A stretch of 64,000 nt of DNA from Ctena decussata (Eukaryota; Mollusca; Bivalvia; Lucinida; Lucinidae). Shown here in pieces: positions 11,055 to 22,240 of this stretch (its first letter is position 1; every line of letters starts with the position of its first letter). The DNA lies in contig OZ022503.1 in the NCBI GenBank assembly GCA_963989385.1, positions 51,272,858 through 51,336,857 on the forward strand, written 5' to 3'. Under the pieces are notes generated by a model. It ran no database searches, was not told the origin of the DNA, and was given only the letters and a program-made list of their open reading frames with translations. The translations under genes were made by a program, and so were the position numbers.

Positions 11055-11900
11055 AACGTATACTGGCGTGCGACCAGTGGTGGCCGCGTACCAGTCGTAG
11101 GGTAGTGGTGGCCGTTTACATTTTGCACGCGCAATTACGTATTTGATCCGTCTCAGATTTGGCCATTTTGTAAAAGGAAACAAACGGAAATCCCACAAAA
11201 AAGACTGGTTAAATTATCTCCCCGGAAGGCAAAAGGTTAACAATTTCCCAAAGCTACCCTCATACCAACATTATTGCCTTGCCGGGGATCACAACCCTTG
11301 TACACATATAATTAAATACAGAAATAAACATGAACAAATTGCTTTATAAATGATTACCTATGACGAAAAAGGTATAACCTGCAACCAGCCTGTAAAAAAA
11401 GCATCTAAATTCTTGTAAGTGACAGCACACGTGTAACCATTATTTATGTTTGTTTTCGACGTAATGTAGCGTGCGCCTACGAAATGACTACGTCAGAGTT
11501 TTAAAGTCCGTTTCTGATTGTTTCTTATATTCTATCTGTGCTGAACGCGCTAAAACTATTAAACTCTGACAAAAACCACAGACTTACAATGACATATCAT
11601 CAAAGTTTAAATCCACAACATGTCTTTTAAAAATGCATCATTCAACGCATGGCATTCGTGACGGCCATCACTGGTACGCCACTCTCGTATTTCAATGCGT
11701 TTTGGTGACCTAGTTTGAGGATCTGTCACAGGCACAAGTTATAGTCTATTTCAAAAAATAAATCAGTATTATAACGACAGTTACCCCTAGTTTATTAAAC
11801 CGAAATATAGAATCACTAATCACTATATGTCCGTTACAAGATAAAAAGAGTAACAAAAAAACGGCCACTACTGGTCGCCTGCCAGTACAGTCATGACTAA
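11055..11900. mobile_element. Candidate TIR element with GACCAGTGGTGGCCG ends
   Basis: TACTGGCG...GACCAGTGGTGGCCG near 11060 recurs inverted near 11870-11897 (CGGCCACTACTGGTCGCC...GCCAGTA). A third, internal inverted copy is near 11660. No transposase was seen. The boundaries are approximate. Confidence 0.45.
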
Positions 11901-12300
11901 TTGCATTGTGCGAGAGGCATATGTGTATTCTAAACATTTTTCGTTCGTCGTAATCTAGCGATATTAGCATTTCTGTCAAAATTTGCACTTTGCTATGAAA
12001 GTTAAGTCTGTGACCAACTATTGTTTTAGTTTTGATGTAAACTTATATCATCGAGCCATACTATGTTAGTTTTTGAAGAGAAAAACTTTGTTCTACTTTC
12101 TCCGAATAAAGGTTCTTATCTAAGAGAAACGTAAAAACTAGATAGTTTTCCTTAGAACGCCAATATTACGTCGGGTGCGAAACAAGACAAAACTGACGAT
12201 TTCGAGGTCAGTTATTTTGAAAAACGATATCGGTGTTTCCTGAAAGAGTGAAAATGTACAATGTAGAGAAGAATGGATAAAATTACTTTTGCCTCTTATT
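11901..12300. other. Unassigned sequence
   Basis: No gene or repeat recognised. Confidence 0.4.
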
Positions 12301-12371
12301 AGTGAGTGAGTGAAATGGGTTTTACGGCACATCAGCACCAAGAGGGCTATTTCGCGCCGAATTCCTGTCAT
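12301..12371 (-). mobile_element. SINE 3' fragment
   Basis: Reads on the minus strand as GTGCTGATGTGCCGTAAAAC followed by CCATTTCACTCACTCACT. The same tail occurs in plus orientation at 53500-53545. The CACTCACTCA end is shared with the SINE at 56098. The tRNA-like head is missing. Confidence 0.6.
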
Positions 12372-13514
12372 GAATCCGTTCATATCATATGTACAGTGCA
12401 GAACCGTATTGGATTCTAGTGGTGAAAACAGAATTCCTCTCGTGACTTTCGGACTCTATATGTGGTAAAACATATATTATGAAAGGGATAAGCGTCTTGA
12501 AAGGCATTTATAATTAAAAACATCACAATTTTGCTTCAGTCACCCTTACCATGGAACATCAGTCCTTGCCTCAGTGCTTATACACGAGTTAAGCTTGAAA
12601 CAATTTTCATAACTTAGTAGGACATGCAGAAGCTATTGATACATATGTGTGTATTTTGGCGGCGGGTGAATTCTCTTTGCAAATATTTGAATGCAGGTAA
12701 AACAAGTGTCTTGTGATGGGTAATAATGATATCCTATATTTGTTTTAAGGTATAATCAAGTCCACAGTACTTTTTTTTACCTATTTAGGGGGTAGATGAC
12801 GTTTATTTTCATTTACGTGTTTATTTACGATTTTCAATGCGAAAGCCTCACTGTGCGCAATGCACTCTGTAGCCAGACTGCGACAACACTTCCGACGCAC
12901 AAATACAGTCAGGTGCATCTGAGAATGTGGGGTAGTGTTCTTTGTAGTGTTATTGCTCTTAATTTTATCTATTTTTTTCAAGCAAATATTTGTTTCAATA
13001 AAATTTTCTGGTAACTACAACAAAGGAAGCCCAAAGTCTATTAGGTAGAAGATAGAATTACCTTTGCTTTCAACAAAGTTGTTTTTTTGTGATCCATGAG
13101 ACTGCACTTTGCTACACCCCAGATACGCAGAAAACAGCGCTGTTTGATGTCGATGAAACAGCATGGCTAAATACAGTGTAGTCTGACTTATATACCCTTT
13201 TATTTACGTCTTTTAGCAAGTTTTTGCCTCTGTTGTGGACATGTGTATCTTAACTCCACAAATAGAATCCGTGTGCGTCACGAATACTCCGAATCCTGTT
13301 TTTACGAATTGTATCCGAATAGGTTGTCCACCGTATTTATACCGGCTCGAATATTTGTTCCTGAATTAAGCTGCGCCCCTCACTCAATCACTCTCTCTCT
13401 CTCTCTCTTTCTTCCGGCTCACACTTGTCTTGCCTAAAGTACAATGCGTAATTGTTTGCATGCGTGTGTTCTGTTGCTTACATACCTAATGAGCTCTTAC
13501 AAAAGTACAATAAA
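12372..13514. other. Unassigned sequence
   Basis: Contains a short CT-dinucleotide run near 13389-13410. Frames at 12781-13014 and 13243-13437 show no family features. Confidence 0.4.
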
Positions 13515-13741
13515 TGAGCCGCCACGCGAGAAAACCAACAATGTGGTTGTGCGCCCAGCGCAGACTCAGATCAGCCTGGGCATTCGCCCAGTCTGATCAG
13601 ACTCTTCGCTATCCGCATGGCCCTTAGCTACCCTTTTAAGCACTTGGCGAAGAGTCTGATCAGACTGGGTGGATGCCCAGGCTGACCTGAGTCTGCACTT
13701 GGCGCACAACCACTTTGTTGGTTTTCTTGTGTCGCGGCTCA
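13515..13741. mobile_element. TGAGCCGCGAC inverted-repeat MITE, copy 2
   Basis: Complete element with TGAGCCGC at 13515 and the inverse GCGGCTCA at 13741. Slightly shorter central spacer than copy 1. Confidence 0.9.
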
Positions 13742-13789
13742 TCCTAGATTTAGAACAGAATAATATCTGTACATTACTTCCTTGTTGAG

Positions 13790-14170
13790 AGTTACATCTG
13801 CGACCCACCAGACATTATTGCATATTCAACAGCAAAGACAGAAATCAGTCTGCGCTTTCTAGCTCGCACCAGGAATCATACAGAACACAATATAGAGAAT
13901 AGCGAATGATTTGATAGGTCTGCGCTACTCGATTGCAAGACCTGTTTCAAATGGTCTGTTGGATTAAAAAAAATCAAATTTTTGTTTCACATGACGCGAA
14001 TCAAAAGCATGTGCTCCAAATATAAATCAGATCTCAGTGACAGTAATAAGTTTTGTAAATCTGATTAAACTGACACTGCAGACTTCCTGGTTAATATTCA
14101 CACACTCCTTGACCTATTTAGATGGCATTGAAATAATAAAATATGGAAGCTTGTCAGGAACAGATTCCTC
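13790..14170. repeat. Dispersed repeat Y, copy 1
   Basis: Similar over about 380 bp, with indels, to 39375-39740. Shared blocks include ATCTGCGACCCACCA, CAGATT/CAGATC...GTGACAGT and GACTTCCTGGTT. Confidence 0.6.
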
Positions 14171-14769
14171 ACAATAAGAAATGAAGGCGTAAAATTGTGG
14201 AATTTGGAAACAACACGCCTTCAGCAACCTTAAAACCAGAGAATCACTGGTCCTGAAGCTCAACTGAGACCTCATTGCCGACAGACATAATTTGTCACTT
14301 CGCTCATTTGTTACATAGGAGTGCACATTTTGATTTTAAAATCTCACTGACCTTGAGCAAAGGTCAAAGAATGATTTTGACTTGTTGGCCCTTGGCCAAT
14401 GGCTTCAGAGAAGAAGATGTTTGACAATGTTGACGGACAGCAGAATCTCAGTGAACAAAGGTAAAAGAGCGACCTTGAACTTTGAAACCATAATGGGATC
14501 ATCAGCCAATTAAATTAACAATAGTAACAATAATAGTAGTAAATAACAACAAGTATTATATCCGAAACAAATAGTTTCTGAGAAATATACTGCTAAATAA
14601 TTTTCCCGTGTAAAAGAATAACAAACCAAGGTTGATCTACATCTACATCTACATCTGCCAAGTAAATGGCTGGCCAATATTGGCATAGTCACACTGTGAA
14701 CATTAAAACATTCGTGTTTGGAGGTTGTTATGTGTTAAAACATGTTGTTCACAATCATGGTCCTACCTG
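14171..14769. other. Unassigned, with fragments similar to 15960-16060
   Basis: The segment 14340-14470 (GACAGCAGAATCTCAGTGA and nearby) resembles 15960-16040 (GACAGAATCTCTGTGACC). This suggests a diverged repeat that also borders the 450-bp-unit family. Confidence 0.4.
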
Positions 14770-15130
14770 TACTGCCAAGGAGCTTGAAGTCGTCCAAAAA
14801 TGGTCTAAGAGCGGATATGACATTGGCAGGCAGACCATTCCAAAGACGGATTGTTGGTGGAAAGAAGGATCCCTTGTAGTCGTTGATGGAACAAAATATT
14901 GGCAAGAATCGTTGATGGTGTCCTCTATATAGTTGCTATACGTGTGGCTGTCAGGTACTTGCCTTTAGAGATTTCAACTTGGTTATTGACGATCTAGTAC
15001 ATCAATGTGATTTTGTTCTAGTCTCGCCTTGATTGAAAGTCCTCCTAACAAAGTTCTCGCAGCATTGAAGAGACACTGCTGGTTCGACGATAGTCACTGC
15101 GGCAAAACCTGCCTTACACAGGATCAGGGT
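14770..15130 (-). pseudogene. LINE reverse transcriptase C-terminal fragment
   Basis: On the minus strand the frame reads RFLPIFCSINDYKGSFFPPT then IRLWNGLPANV. This matches the conserved C-terminal end of CR1/Jockey-like LINE proteins (SFFP.TI..WN.LP). Upstream at about 15040-15090 another frame gives TSSVSSMLREL, the block that precedes it in the same family, interrupted by stops and a frameshift. Only the 3' end is present, as usual for truncated LINE insertions. Confidence 0.75.
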
Positions 15131-15189
15131 CAATGCAGGGTCATAGTTTGAACAAACCTTGTAGGCCTTTGTTCCCGATTTCATCTAGA

Positions 15190-15545
15190 ACGTTTAAAGG
15201 TCACCGGCCTTTCGGGTGTAGAGAAGAATTATTTTAAAGGGATTTTACCATATATGGGCATGGTTACCATCTTTGTCATGTGATCCAGACCATCTGAGCC
15301 TATTTTCGCCCCACCACCTCCATCCACCTTATCCCCAGGGTATACAGTTGACCTTGCCATAAATTAGATCAAGGTCGATAAGTCTCATCATTTGGGCAAA
15401 CTATATAGGACCCGAGACCTTAATGCTACATTCAAAGTTTCAAGGGTATTAGCCTTTCAGTTTTGGAGAGGGAAATTTTTAAAAGTTATTTAAGTAAATG
15501 GGCATAGCGGCCATCTTGGTCATGTGTCTAAGGCCACCTGATTAA
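15190..15545. repeat. Diverged monomer of the 450-bp-unit element
   Basis: Carries the family blocks TTTTACCATATATGGGCATG, CATGTGATCCAGACC-like and GACCTTGCC...CAAGGTC, as in 35384-36867, but with extra changes. Confidence 0.55.
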
Positions 15546-15660
15546 CCGCTTAGGAGGTCTAAGCCTGCCCAGGAATAGTGTGGTTAGGTTAACTGACCGT
15601 CCCGACATGACCTTAGTTGTTTACCGTGGACGTTAAGCATCAAATCAACCAACCAACCAC
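15546..15660. mobile_element. SINE-like fragment with CAACCAACCAACC tail
   Basis: A block ending GTGGACGTTAAGCATCAAAT followed by a CAACCAACC repeat resembles the GGACGTTAAAyCC 3' end of the SINE at 56098. No tRNA head is evident. Confidence 0.45.
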
Positions 15661-15735
15661 CTGAGCAAACTGTCTTTGCCATAATCATTCAAATTTTCCA
15701 AAATAAATATTATTTCAATCGGCCCAGCCACTGCT

Positions 15736-15958
15736 GGGGCCGTATTAATAAAACGACTTAAGTGGTTGCTATGCTGTTGCTAAGGCTAAATTTCTTTGAA
15801 GGAGATTCCCTACAACTTTGAAATTTGCTCTGGAGGAACAGTCTTACAAAGACTGTTCCTCCAGAGCAAATTTCATAGTTGTAGGGAATTTTCTTTATAG
15901 ATATTTAGCCTTAGCAACCGCATAGCAACGACTTAAGTGGCTTTATAAATACGGCCCC
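15736..15958. mobile_element. Near-perfect palindromic MITE, GGGGCCGTATT family, copy 1
   Basis: The arms run from GGGGCCGTATTAATAAAACG to the inverse ending ACGGCCCC. The centre is GGAACAGTCTtacaAAGACTGTTCC. A second copy is at 32042-32263. Confidence 0.9.
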
Positions 15959-16181
15959 AGGAAAAATGTTTGAAAATATTGAATCCCGACAGAATCTCTG
16001 TGACCTAGAACAACGGTCAAAGAATGGCGTTGAGCTCAACAAACATAATTTCATCATTTGTTGATTAAGTAAACAATATGTACCAAATGTTATACATTAG
16101 ACTTTAACATTTTCTGAGAAATCCACTCTTTCATTTTTTCCCATATAAAAGCACTGCTATCAAAGCAAATACCCAATCTGA

Positions 16182-16270
16182 CATAGGTAATGACATAATA
16201 GGGTCATAAAACCATTATAGAGTGGTACCACATTTTGGCTTACTTTATGAATCCCTTTAAGAAAAGCTCC
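16182..16270. repeat. Dispersed repeat, about 90 bp
   Basis: Nearly identical to 29885-29975: AGGTAATGACATAAtAGGGT and ATTATAGAGTGGTACCAC are shared. Confidence 0.7.
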
Positions 16271-16320
16271 CAATGGAAAGAACTTCGTCCTCCAGGGAAG
16301 CACATAGGAGATCACGATAG

Positions 16321-16640
16321 TTGTACCCTTTGTAAAATTAACGGAAAAAAGAATCCATACATCTTAAGCATATTTCGTTTCCTTATTGTCTTGTTAGCAG
16401 CTGCAAGCAAGACCGCTTTTTTGATTAATTTAAGCTCCTTCAGTGTTTTATTGTTTTGTATATCAGTTCATGTTACAAGTTTTGCAAGTCTCATAAAACA
16501 ACGATGCCGACTTCCTGGTTGAAAAATAAGCAGAGATGGCATTTTTTAAATGTGGGATAATCATGATAATAGGGCAGTGTTTACATACTGTACAAACTCT
16601 TCAAAGTCTTCCGTATTTTGAGTTGCCAAGGTTGCACTGA
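16321..16640. repeat. Dispersed repeat X, copy 1
   Basis: Similar over more than 300 bp to 41468-41810: CCCTTTGTAAAATT, TCTTGTTAGCAGCTGCAA, GCCGACTTCCTGGTTGAAAA and GGGCAGTGTTT are shared. A shorter copy is at 45055-45250. Confidence 0.7.
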
Positions 16641-16773
16641 AGAGATTGCAGACATAAAATATTTTTTTTCCCTTCTTTCTTTTTTTTAAATTACTAGACT
16701 TGTATTTACACTGAAACTATGTTGTGTATATCCATGCATAAAGCTCGAATCAATATGCGCGAATAAGCAAACA

Positions 16774-17016
16774 GGCCCCGAGGTTATAAAACTTTTTTCA
16801 TGCTCAGCTGAGTTGAGCATGAAATTGTACCTGCTAATAGATACCAAATTTTTGATAAGTACAGTTGTTTTCTTGCCCAGTTTAGCTGAGTATGAAATTT
16901 TCTCTGCTTATGAATATGAAAATGCCAACATTAGTTGGCATTTTCATATTTATCAGCAGAGAAAATTTTATGCTCAGCTGAGTTGAGCATGAAAAAAGTT
17001 TTATGACCTCGGGGCT
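16774..17016. mobile_element. Hairpin MITE, CTCAGCTGAG family, copy 2
   Basis: Bounded by GGCCCCGAGGTTATAAAAC and the inverse TTTTATGACCTCGGGGC. Internal CTCAGCTGAGTTGAGC hairpins and the AATGCCAAC/GTTGGCATT core are as in copy 1. Confidence 0.9.
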
Positions 17017-17032
17017 GGTCTCGGACTGAGTG

Positions 17033-17190
17033 ATGTTCGCATATGCGACAATGCACGTTGATAGGTGCGCTGGAAGGTGCAAACTGACCTGATATTCCCA
17101 GTGAATACGGACTCGGGTTCGAGCCCGCTGGAGGCGAGAATCTTTCCTATCGTAAACGGGTTCCATTGCACACAGTCTTTCATAATCACC
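17033..17190 (+). mobile_element. tRNA-derived SINE candidate
   Basis: Contains a good pol III box B (GGTTCGAGCC at 17116-17125) and the downstream block GGGTTCCATTGCACACAG. The block recurs near 62520-62545 after another box B. The first part (TGTTCGCATATG...GACAATGCACGTTG) recurs at 42150-42240. Confidence 0.55.
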
Positions 17191-17351
17191 CTCATTATCA
17201 TCGTCCTGATATGACTGAAATACTATTGAAAAGGACGTAAAATCACAAGTCATCCTTCCATCCATCCCAGGGAACACAACGCTGTATACTACTGAGCGAT
17301 GTTTGTTCAGAGCGATGCTACATTTATGACTGCCTTCATTCCTCTCCTGGG

Positions 17352-17592
17352 TCTGAGGTTTAAAGCTTTTTTTCATGCTCATCTCAGCTGAACATGAAAT
17401 TTTACCTGCTAATAAATAGCAAATTATTGCTTAGTACAGTTGTTTTCTTGCTCCATTGAGCTGAGTATGAAATTTCCAATGCTTATGAATAGAAAATGCC
17501 AACATTATAGTTGGCATTTTCATTTTTATCAGCAGAGAAAATTTCGTGCTCAGCTGAGTTGAGCAGGAAAAAAGTTGTACAACCTCGGGGCC
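17352..17592. mobile_element. Hairpin MITE, CTCAGCTGAG family, copy 3
   Basis: Same architecture as copies 1 and 2, with a more diverged left end; the right end is CCTCGGGGCC. It lies only about 335 bp from copy 2. Confidence 0.85.
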
Positions 17593-17734
17593 TGGGCGAG
17601 TTGTGTCTGATCTGAGGTCTTCATTCATTCTCTCGAGGTAACGATGTTTGTCTTCCATTAGAAAAGTTAATTTGAATACAGCGTTGGCAATTTCAAAACA
17701 TAAACGTCTCCTTTTCAAAGGGAACTTTACGGCG

Positions 17735-17797
17735 TGAGTAAACAGATAAGATTCAGATCAGCCTGCGCTTCTGCGCAGTCCGATCAGAGTCTTCGTT
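17735..17797. mobile_element. Partial arm of TGAGCC-type MITE
   Basis: CAGATCAGCCTGCGC...GCGCAGTCCGATCAGAGTC matches the arm core of the family. The termini are missing. A related fragment with the same flank is at 42675-42735. Confidence 0.55.
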
Positions 17798-17861
17798 TTG
17801 GCATATAAAATCTATAAATACTGGAGAATCTAAAGAGTGATTTCAAAGCAAAAACTCTAAC

Positions 17862-17976
17862 TACCCACTGAGGAGCACGCATGGTTGAATCAACCTTGAA
17901 CAACATTGATTCAACGTCGTGACGTTGAATCAAGGTTGAATCAATGTGAATTCTACATTGTGTGCCTCCTGGGTAG
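17862..17976. mobile_element. GACGTC/AACGTTG miniature element, copy B
   Basis: Near-palindrome bounded by TACCCA...GGAG and CTCCTGGGTA, centred on CAACGTCGTGACGTTG with TTGATTCAA-type repeats. Confidence 0.75.
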
Positions 17977-17979
17977 GTT

Positions 17980-18937
17980 GATTTGAATGTTTACTGTACG
18001 CATATAGATTAAAAACCCGTTTTATGCAACGCAAATCCATAAATACTTAATCTTCTTGCTTGCAGCTGTCATTTCCAATGAGGAAATGAATTCAGGCACA
18101 CGAGGTTGAAACAATTTCTTATCAGTGTCGATTTATCGGCTTCAATACAATATTGTTTCCATGTCAGATATCGCGGAATGTTAATACATCTCTAGAACTG
18201 GAACCGACAATGCCAGTACATTTTATAGTGAATTTGTAAATACGAAAAAAACTAGTATATAAACGTATCCATACAAAATGTAGTGCAGCAGACGCGCGTT
18301 TCTGTTTTAAACTTCTCCGGTGTCGGTAAACCCCAAATGTTTGGAAGAAAAATGATGATGGACAGGTCTCTGCAGGCAACGAGCATCCCTCTCTGAGCCA
18401 CACATTCCGCGGGACACATTAGCTGCAGACATCAGGTAAGAGACGCCTACATATTAATTCTCGAGCGCAGGCATCCCCTATCGAGCCATCTCAACCCCTG
18501 CGTCTCGAGAAAGGCTACAGACAAGGGCATCAGGAAAGAGATGTCCAATGCAGCATGAACCCGCAGGAAGCCAAAACAACTCAAAAGAATTGCAGCCAAA
18601 CTCCGCTTATATATATATATAGATTTATTGACCTACGCAAATGCTGAGGTCGATATGCTATTTGGCAGGCAAAAATGACTGTGCATTAGCCACAATAGAG
18701 GTCAATAAATGTTTTGTTTTAAGAAAACGACATGTTTACTAACAATGGTATATGACGGGATGACATGGTTACTCTAATGGTGTGGAGACATAATGTTTAT
18801 GCGACGCAATATTAAGAAATGCGGAAGGCGGCGGGATAAAAGTAATACTGGTTAATATTATAAAATATTGCACAGTATTGGCCGTAACGCGAAGCCGATT
18901 CAGCCGAGAAAATTGTGTTTTATTATGATCATGTACT
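17980..18937. other. Unassigned, with small repeats
   Basis: A diverged direct repeat of about 80 bp (18375-18443 and 18466-18545) shares GACATCAGGTAAGAGA/GGCATCAGGAAAGAGA. An 86-bp segment at 18624-18709 is bounded by TTTATTGACCT and its inverse AGGTCAATAAA and may be a very short MITE. Confidence 0.45.
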
Positions 18938-19151
18938 GGGGTCAAGCCGGGCGGATTCGGGCGGCGGGATGGCTTGGACAGCGACATTGTTCTCTTTATA
19001 TGTCAGATGTTTAGAATTAAAAGCAAAATAAATGGGAAACGGTGAAAATCCTGAGGAGGCGGCTCATTATGAGTCGTCTCATCTGGATTTGCACCTTTTG
19101 CAATAGTATGACCGAATTTGCCTGATGTCCGGGTTTGCCTGACTTGGCCCT
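18938..19151. mobile_element. CGGGTAAATTCGGACA-family MITE, copy 1 (diverged)
   Basis: The ends are GGTCAAGCCGGGCGG and the inverse GCCTGACTTGGCCC. The interior matches TTTATATGTCAGATGTTT and the GACGGCTCA/TGAGCCGTC-type hairpin of the other copies. Confidence 0.7.
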
Positions 19152-20422
19152 AACTGGTGAAGGTGCTCGACAACGGCGCGTTACCTAGCTTAATGAGAAG
19201 GCGTGGCGAAACTTTCAATACAAATATTTGCTTGGATTGTTCACTTGGCATGATGCAGTTTTAGTACTGAGTTTTTTTATTATTATTACAGATCATGACA
19301 CTCGTTAGTCTTAATATAAGTACATACGGCTGAATATAAAATGAAAATAGAAGGCTTACTTACTTGATTATCTCCTTCACTGAAAATGCCTGTGTTGGTT
19401 ACAACTTGGTGTAAAGATGTATATCAGTCTCGTACACACTTAGTAAACGTACGTACATCGTAACTAAATCACTGAACTTAAGGCATGTATGTTTGTATCT
19501 CCCGGGGCTGATGCAGGCTTGTCCGTTAATAAAATATGCAGAGAAGCCTCTGCAAGAGTTTTGTCTGCGAGTCCAGACTGAATTTGCCATTAGAATACGT
19601 TTTGTAAGGCTTAAAGAAGCAGGCCCCGACCATGCTGCTATATGTAGCAGTCTGGCGGGGGTCTGCAATGTTTGTAACCCGTTGTATTCCTTTGGCTTAT
19701 TGCATTCAAAGAAATGAAACCGGGTGGTGTACGAATGTTAAGAATAGATTTTGGTATAAAAATGATTGACACTGGTTAGGGACTACTCTCTGCAGAAAGC
19801 GAAGAAAAATAAATTAGTTACGCCCTCTCAGACACGGGAAATATCAATATGCATAATAGAATAAATCCCAGATCAGCGCAAAAGTAAGTTCTTCTAATAT
19901 ATGAGAATAACAATACACATATTTTTAATATTACCTCCTCTTATTCCAATTAAAAACACAGAATATAAAAAAAGCACACAGGTTTTCCAGTCAGAATTAA
20001 AGAAGAAACTAACCTTATCTTTAACACGTCAGCATATTGCTTAGCACGAGATATATATACATTGCCCAACACAGCGTGACGAAATAGCTATACTTCAAGC
20101 CGTAGGTAAAATGTATGGTTGAAACTATTGCCCTTGCATAAATTTAGGATATGAATAGGACTAGCTTTTAAATAAGAGAATTAACAATGAAGACTAAATT
20201 GTATATCTGAAAAAAAATATAACTATCAGTGAAATACTTGGCAGCGAGAGAGAGAGCCACATAAGTATAATACGGCTTTATAGAATTGATATCGTCACAG
20301 GAAATAGTGTTCTTTAAATGTGCTAATACGACTCTGCACTAGCGATGGAACAAATACTGAATTAAATAATAACTTCTTTCTTCTTATGGTTTAATAGGTA
20401 GAAAATATAAGAGTAGAAAGTA
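19152..20422. other. Unassigned sequence
   Basis: No gene recognised. Overlapping frames on both strands at 19399-19717 show no family features. A small palindrome CTGCTATATGTAGCAG lies near 19635. Confidence 0.4.
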
Positions 20423-21331
20423 CGAGGGGCGTTCGAAAAGTAATGCAAATGGCCTTATAACTTTGTTTAGGGGAAAACTGGGTAAAAATGCTATGCACAT
20501 GCTGAAAACACTACATTTTGTCTTTACAATGATACCAAACGCTGTACAAAGACACCTTTCCATATTGTCTTACAACGCATTTTATTAGGCCCCTGTCATG
20601 CCACTGGGCTATTTTCATATGTAAAATCATTTCAGTGTTGGGCATTCAAGTCAAATATCATTGCAAATACAAAATTCAGCTTTGTCAGTTCTTGTCCATT
20701 GTTGCCTACAATATTCATACAAAAGTTAGAAGGGTGGCAACTGTTATCGATTTATTCCTGGCAAAGCAATGCGCAATTCTTATGACGTTATTGAAATATG
20801 CGTTAACGTCATTTTGAAAAGCTTGTAGAGGCTTCGCTTTTGGCATTAATTTGAATTTATTGACAGGTTTTCGTTGACCAATGTAAATGCTCTTGCTGAC
20901 AAGATTTTGAATGCTAATACACTTGTTTTCATTACGACATCATTTAATTTTTGGTAGAAAGGGGGAATTTGCTACTATGGATTTGCTACATAATCCATAT
21001 TCCCGGGCCAGTATGGAACCCAGATTTAAAATATTTTCCGCGATATTTACAGGACAACATTGCCTGGACATTGTCTTTAAGTAGCAAAAATAAAAACAAA
21101 TCAAAGACTGACGATATATAAATTACGGCCTACTAAACTAAAATTCTGCAGTGTCGTTAGGGTATACCTCTTTCAAAGATGATAAAAATGCGCCCTTTTA
21201 AAAAAATACACCGTGTTTGCAGACTTTCCTACGCATATCATAGCTGTATGTGTTTTTGCAATCAGAAGTTCTGTTTTTATATTGGTTACCAAGAAATTAC
21301 GTGATTTGCATTACTTTTCGAACGCCCCTCG
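20423..21331. mobile_element. Non-autonomous mariner-type element, 909 bp
   Basis: Perfect inverted ends of about 28 bp begin CGAGGGGCGTTCGAAAAG and are flanked on both sides by TA, the Tc1/mariner target duplication. Ends of this kind are common in mariner-like elements. The interior shows no convincing D,D34D transposase. Confidence 0.85.
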
Positions 21332-21609
21332 TATGTACAGTTTGCCATGATTTACTTTTTTTCTCTAATACTTAATTCGTTCTCTCAAACTTGTTCATTC
21401 TTTTTTTTTCTTCACAAAACTGTTAAATGGTAGATATACATGATTTGATATATTATTATGTTATTGTATCAGTTCAGAATAACATTACAAAAAAACTCCG
21501 CTTATATTCATGTCGCTATGACAAGTCAGTCTTAGTTTTGGAATAATTTAGAAACTTTAATTATATAATTAATTAAACAGCGCCAACATTTCGAAGGCAA
21601 CCTTTTAGC

Positions 21610-21820
21610 ATCTGGTTTCTAAATTTGAGGCATCAGTAGCTGGCGAATCTGCATTTGACGCATCGGTTTCTGACGCATCTGCATTTGGCGCATCAGCATA
21701 TGACGCACATGTAGTTGGTGCATTTGCATCAGATGTATCTGTAGTTTGGCATTTTCATCTGACGCCTCTGTATTTGGCGCATCTGTATCGGACGTATCAG
21801 TATTTTGAAGCACCTGTATT
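21610..21820. repeat. Minisatellite, GACGCATCTGTAgnTGGCGCA type
   Basis: Diverged units of about 24-27 bp around the word GACGCATCTG. The same minisatellite is expanded at 42730-43140. It directly abuts TGAGCC-type MITE sequence. Confidence 0.75.
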
Positions 21821-21991
21821 TGAGCCGCGACACGACAAAACCAACAAAATGGTATGTACGACCAGCGATGACTCAGATCAGCCGAGCATCCGCCCAGTCG
21901 GATCAGACTCTTGGCTCTGCGCTTAAAGGGTAGCTAAGGGTCAAAGTTATCTCGATGCTGGCAGCCAAGACTCTGGTCAGGCTGGGCGGAT
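21821..21991. mobile_element. TGAGCCGCGAC MITE, copy 3 (3' end missing)
   Basis: An intact TGAGCCGCGACACGAC start and most of both arm cores are present. The element stops at GGCGGATG without the final inverted end. Confidence 0.8.
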
Positions 21992-22099
21992 GTCGTCTCT
22001 CTCAACTTCTAATATATGGTAGCGTAACTAGCCGAGCATTAACTAACATGCAAAGCAACATTCAATATTCACACATTACTGCTTCTATAACCACACAAT

Positions 22100-22240
22100 T
22101 CCATTAGATTACTATTGCTTATACATATTGCTATTGCTTATGGCAAAATTGCCATTGCTTATGGCAAAATTGCTAATGGCACATTGCTATTGATACATTG
22201 CTATTGATACATTGCTATTGATACATTGCTATTGCGCTAA
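22100..22240. repeat. Minisatellite, ATTGCTATTGATAC
   Basis: Near-perfect 14-15 bp units at 22180-22230, preceded by related units (ATTGCTTATGGCAAA). Confidence 0.8.
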
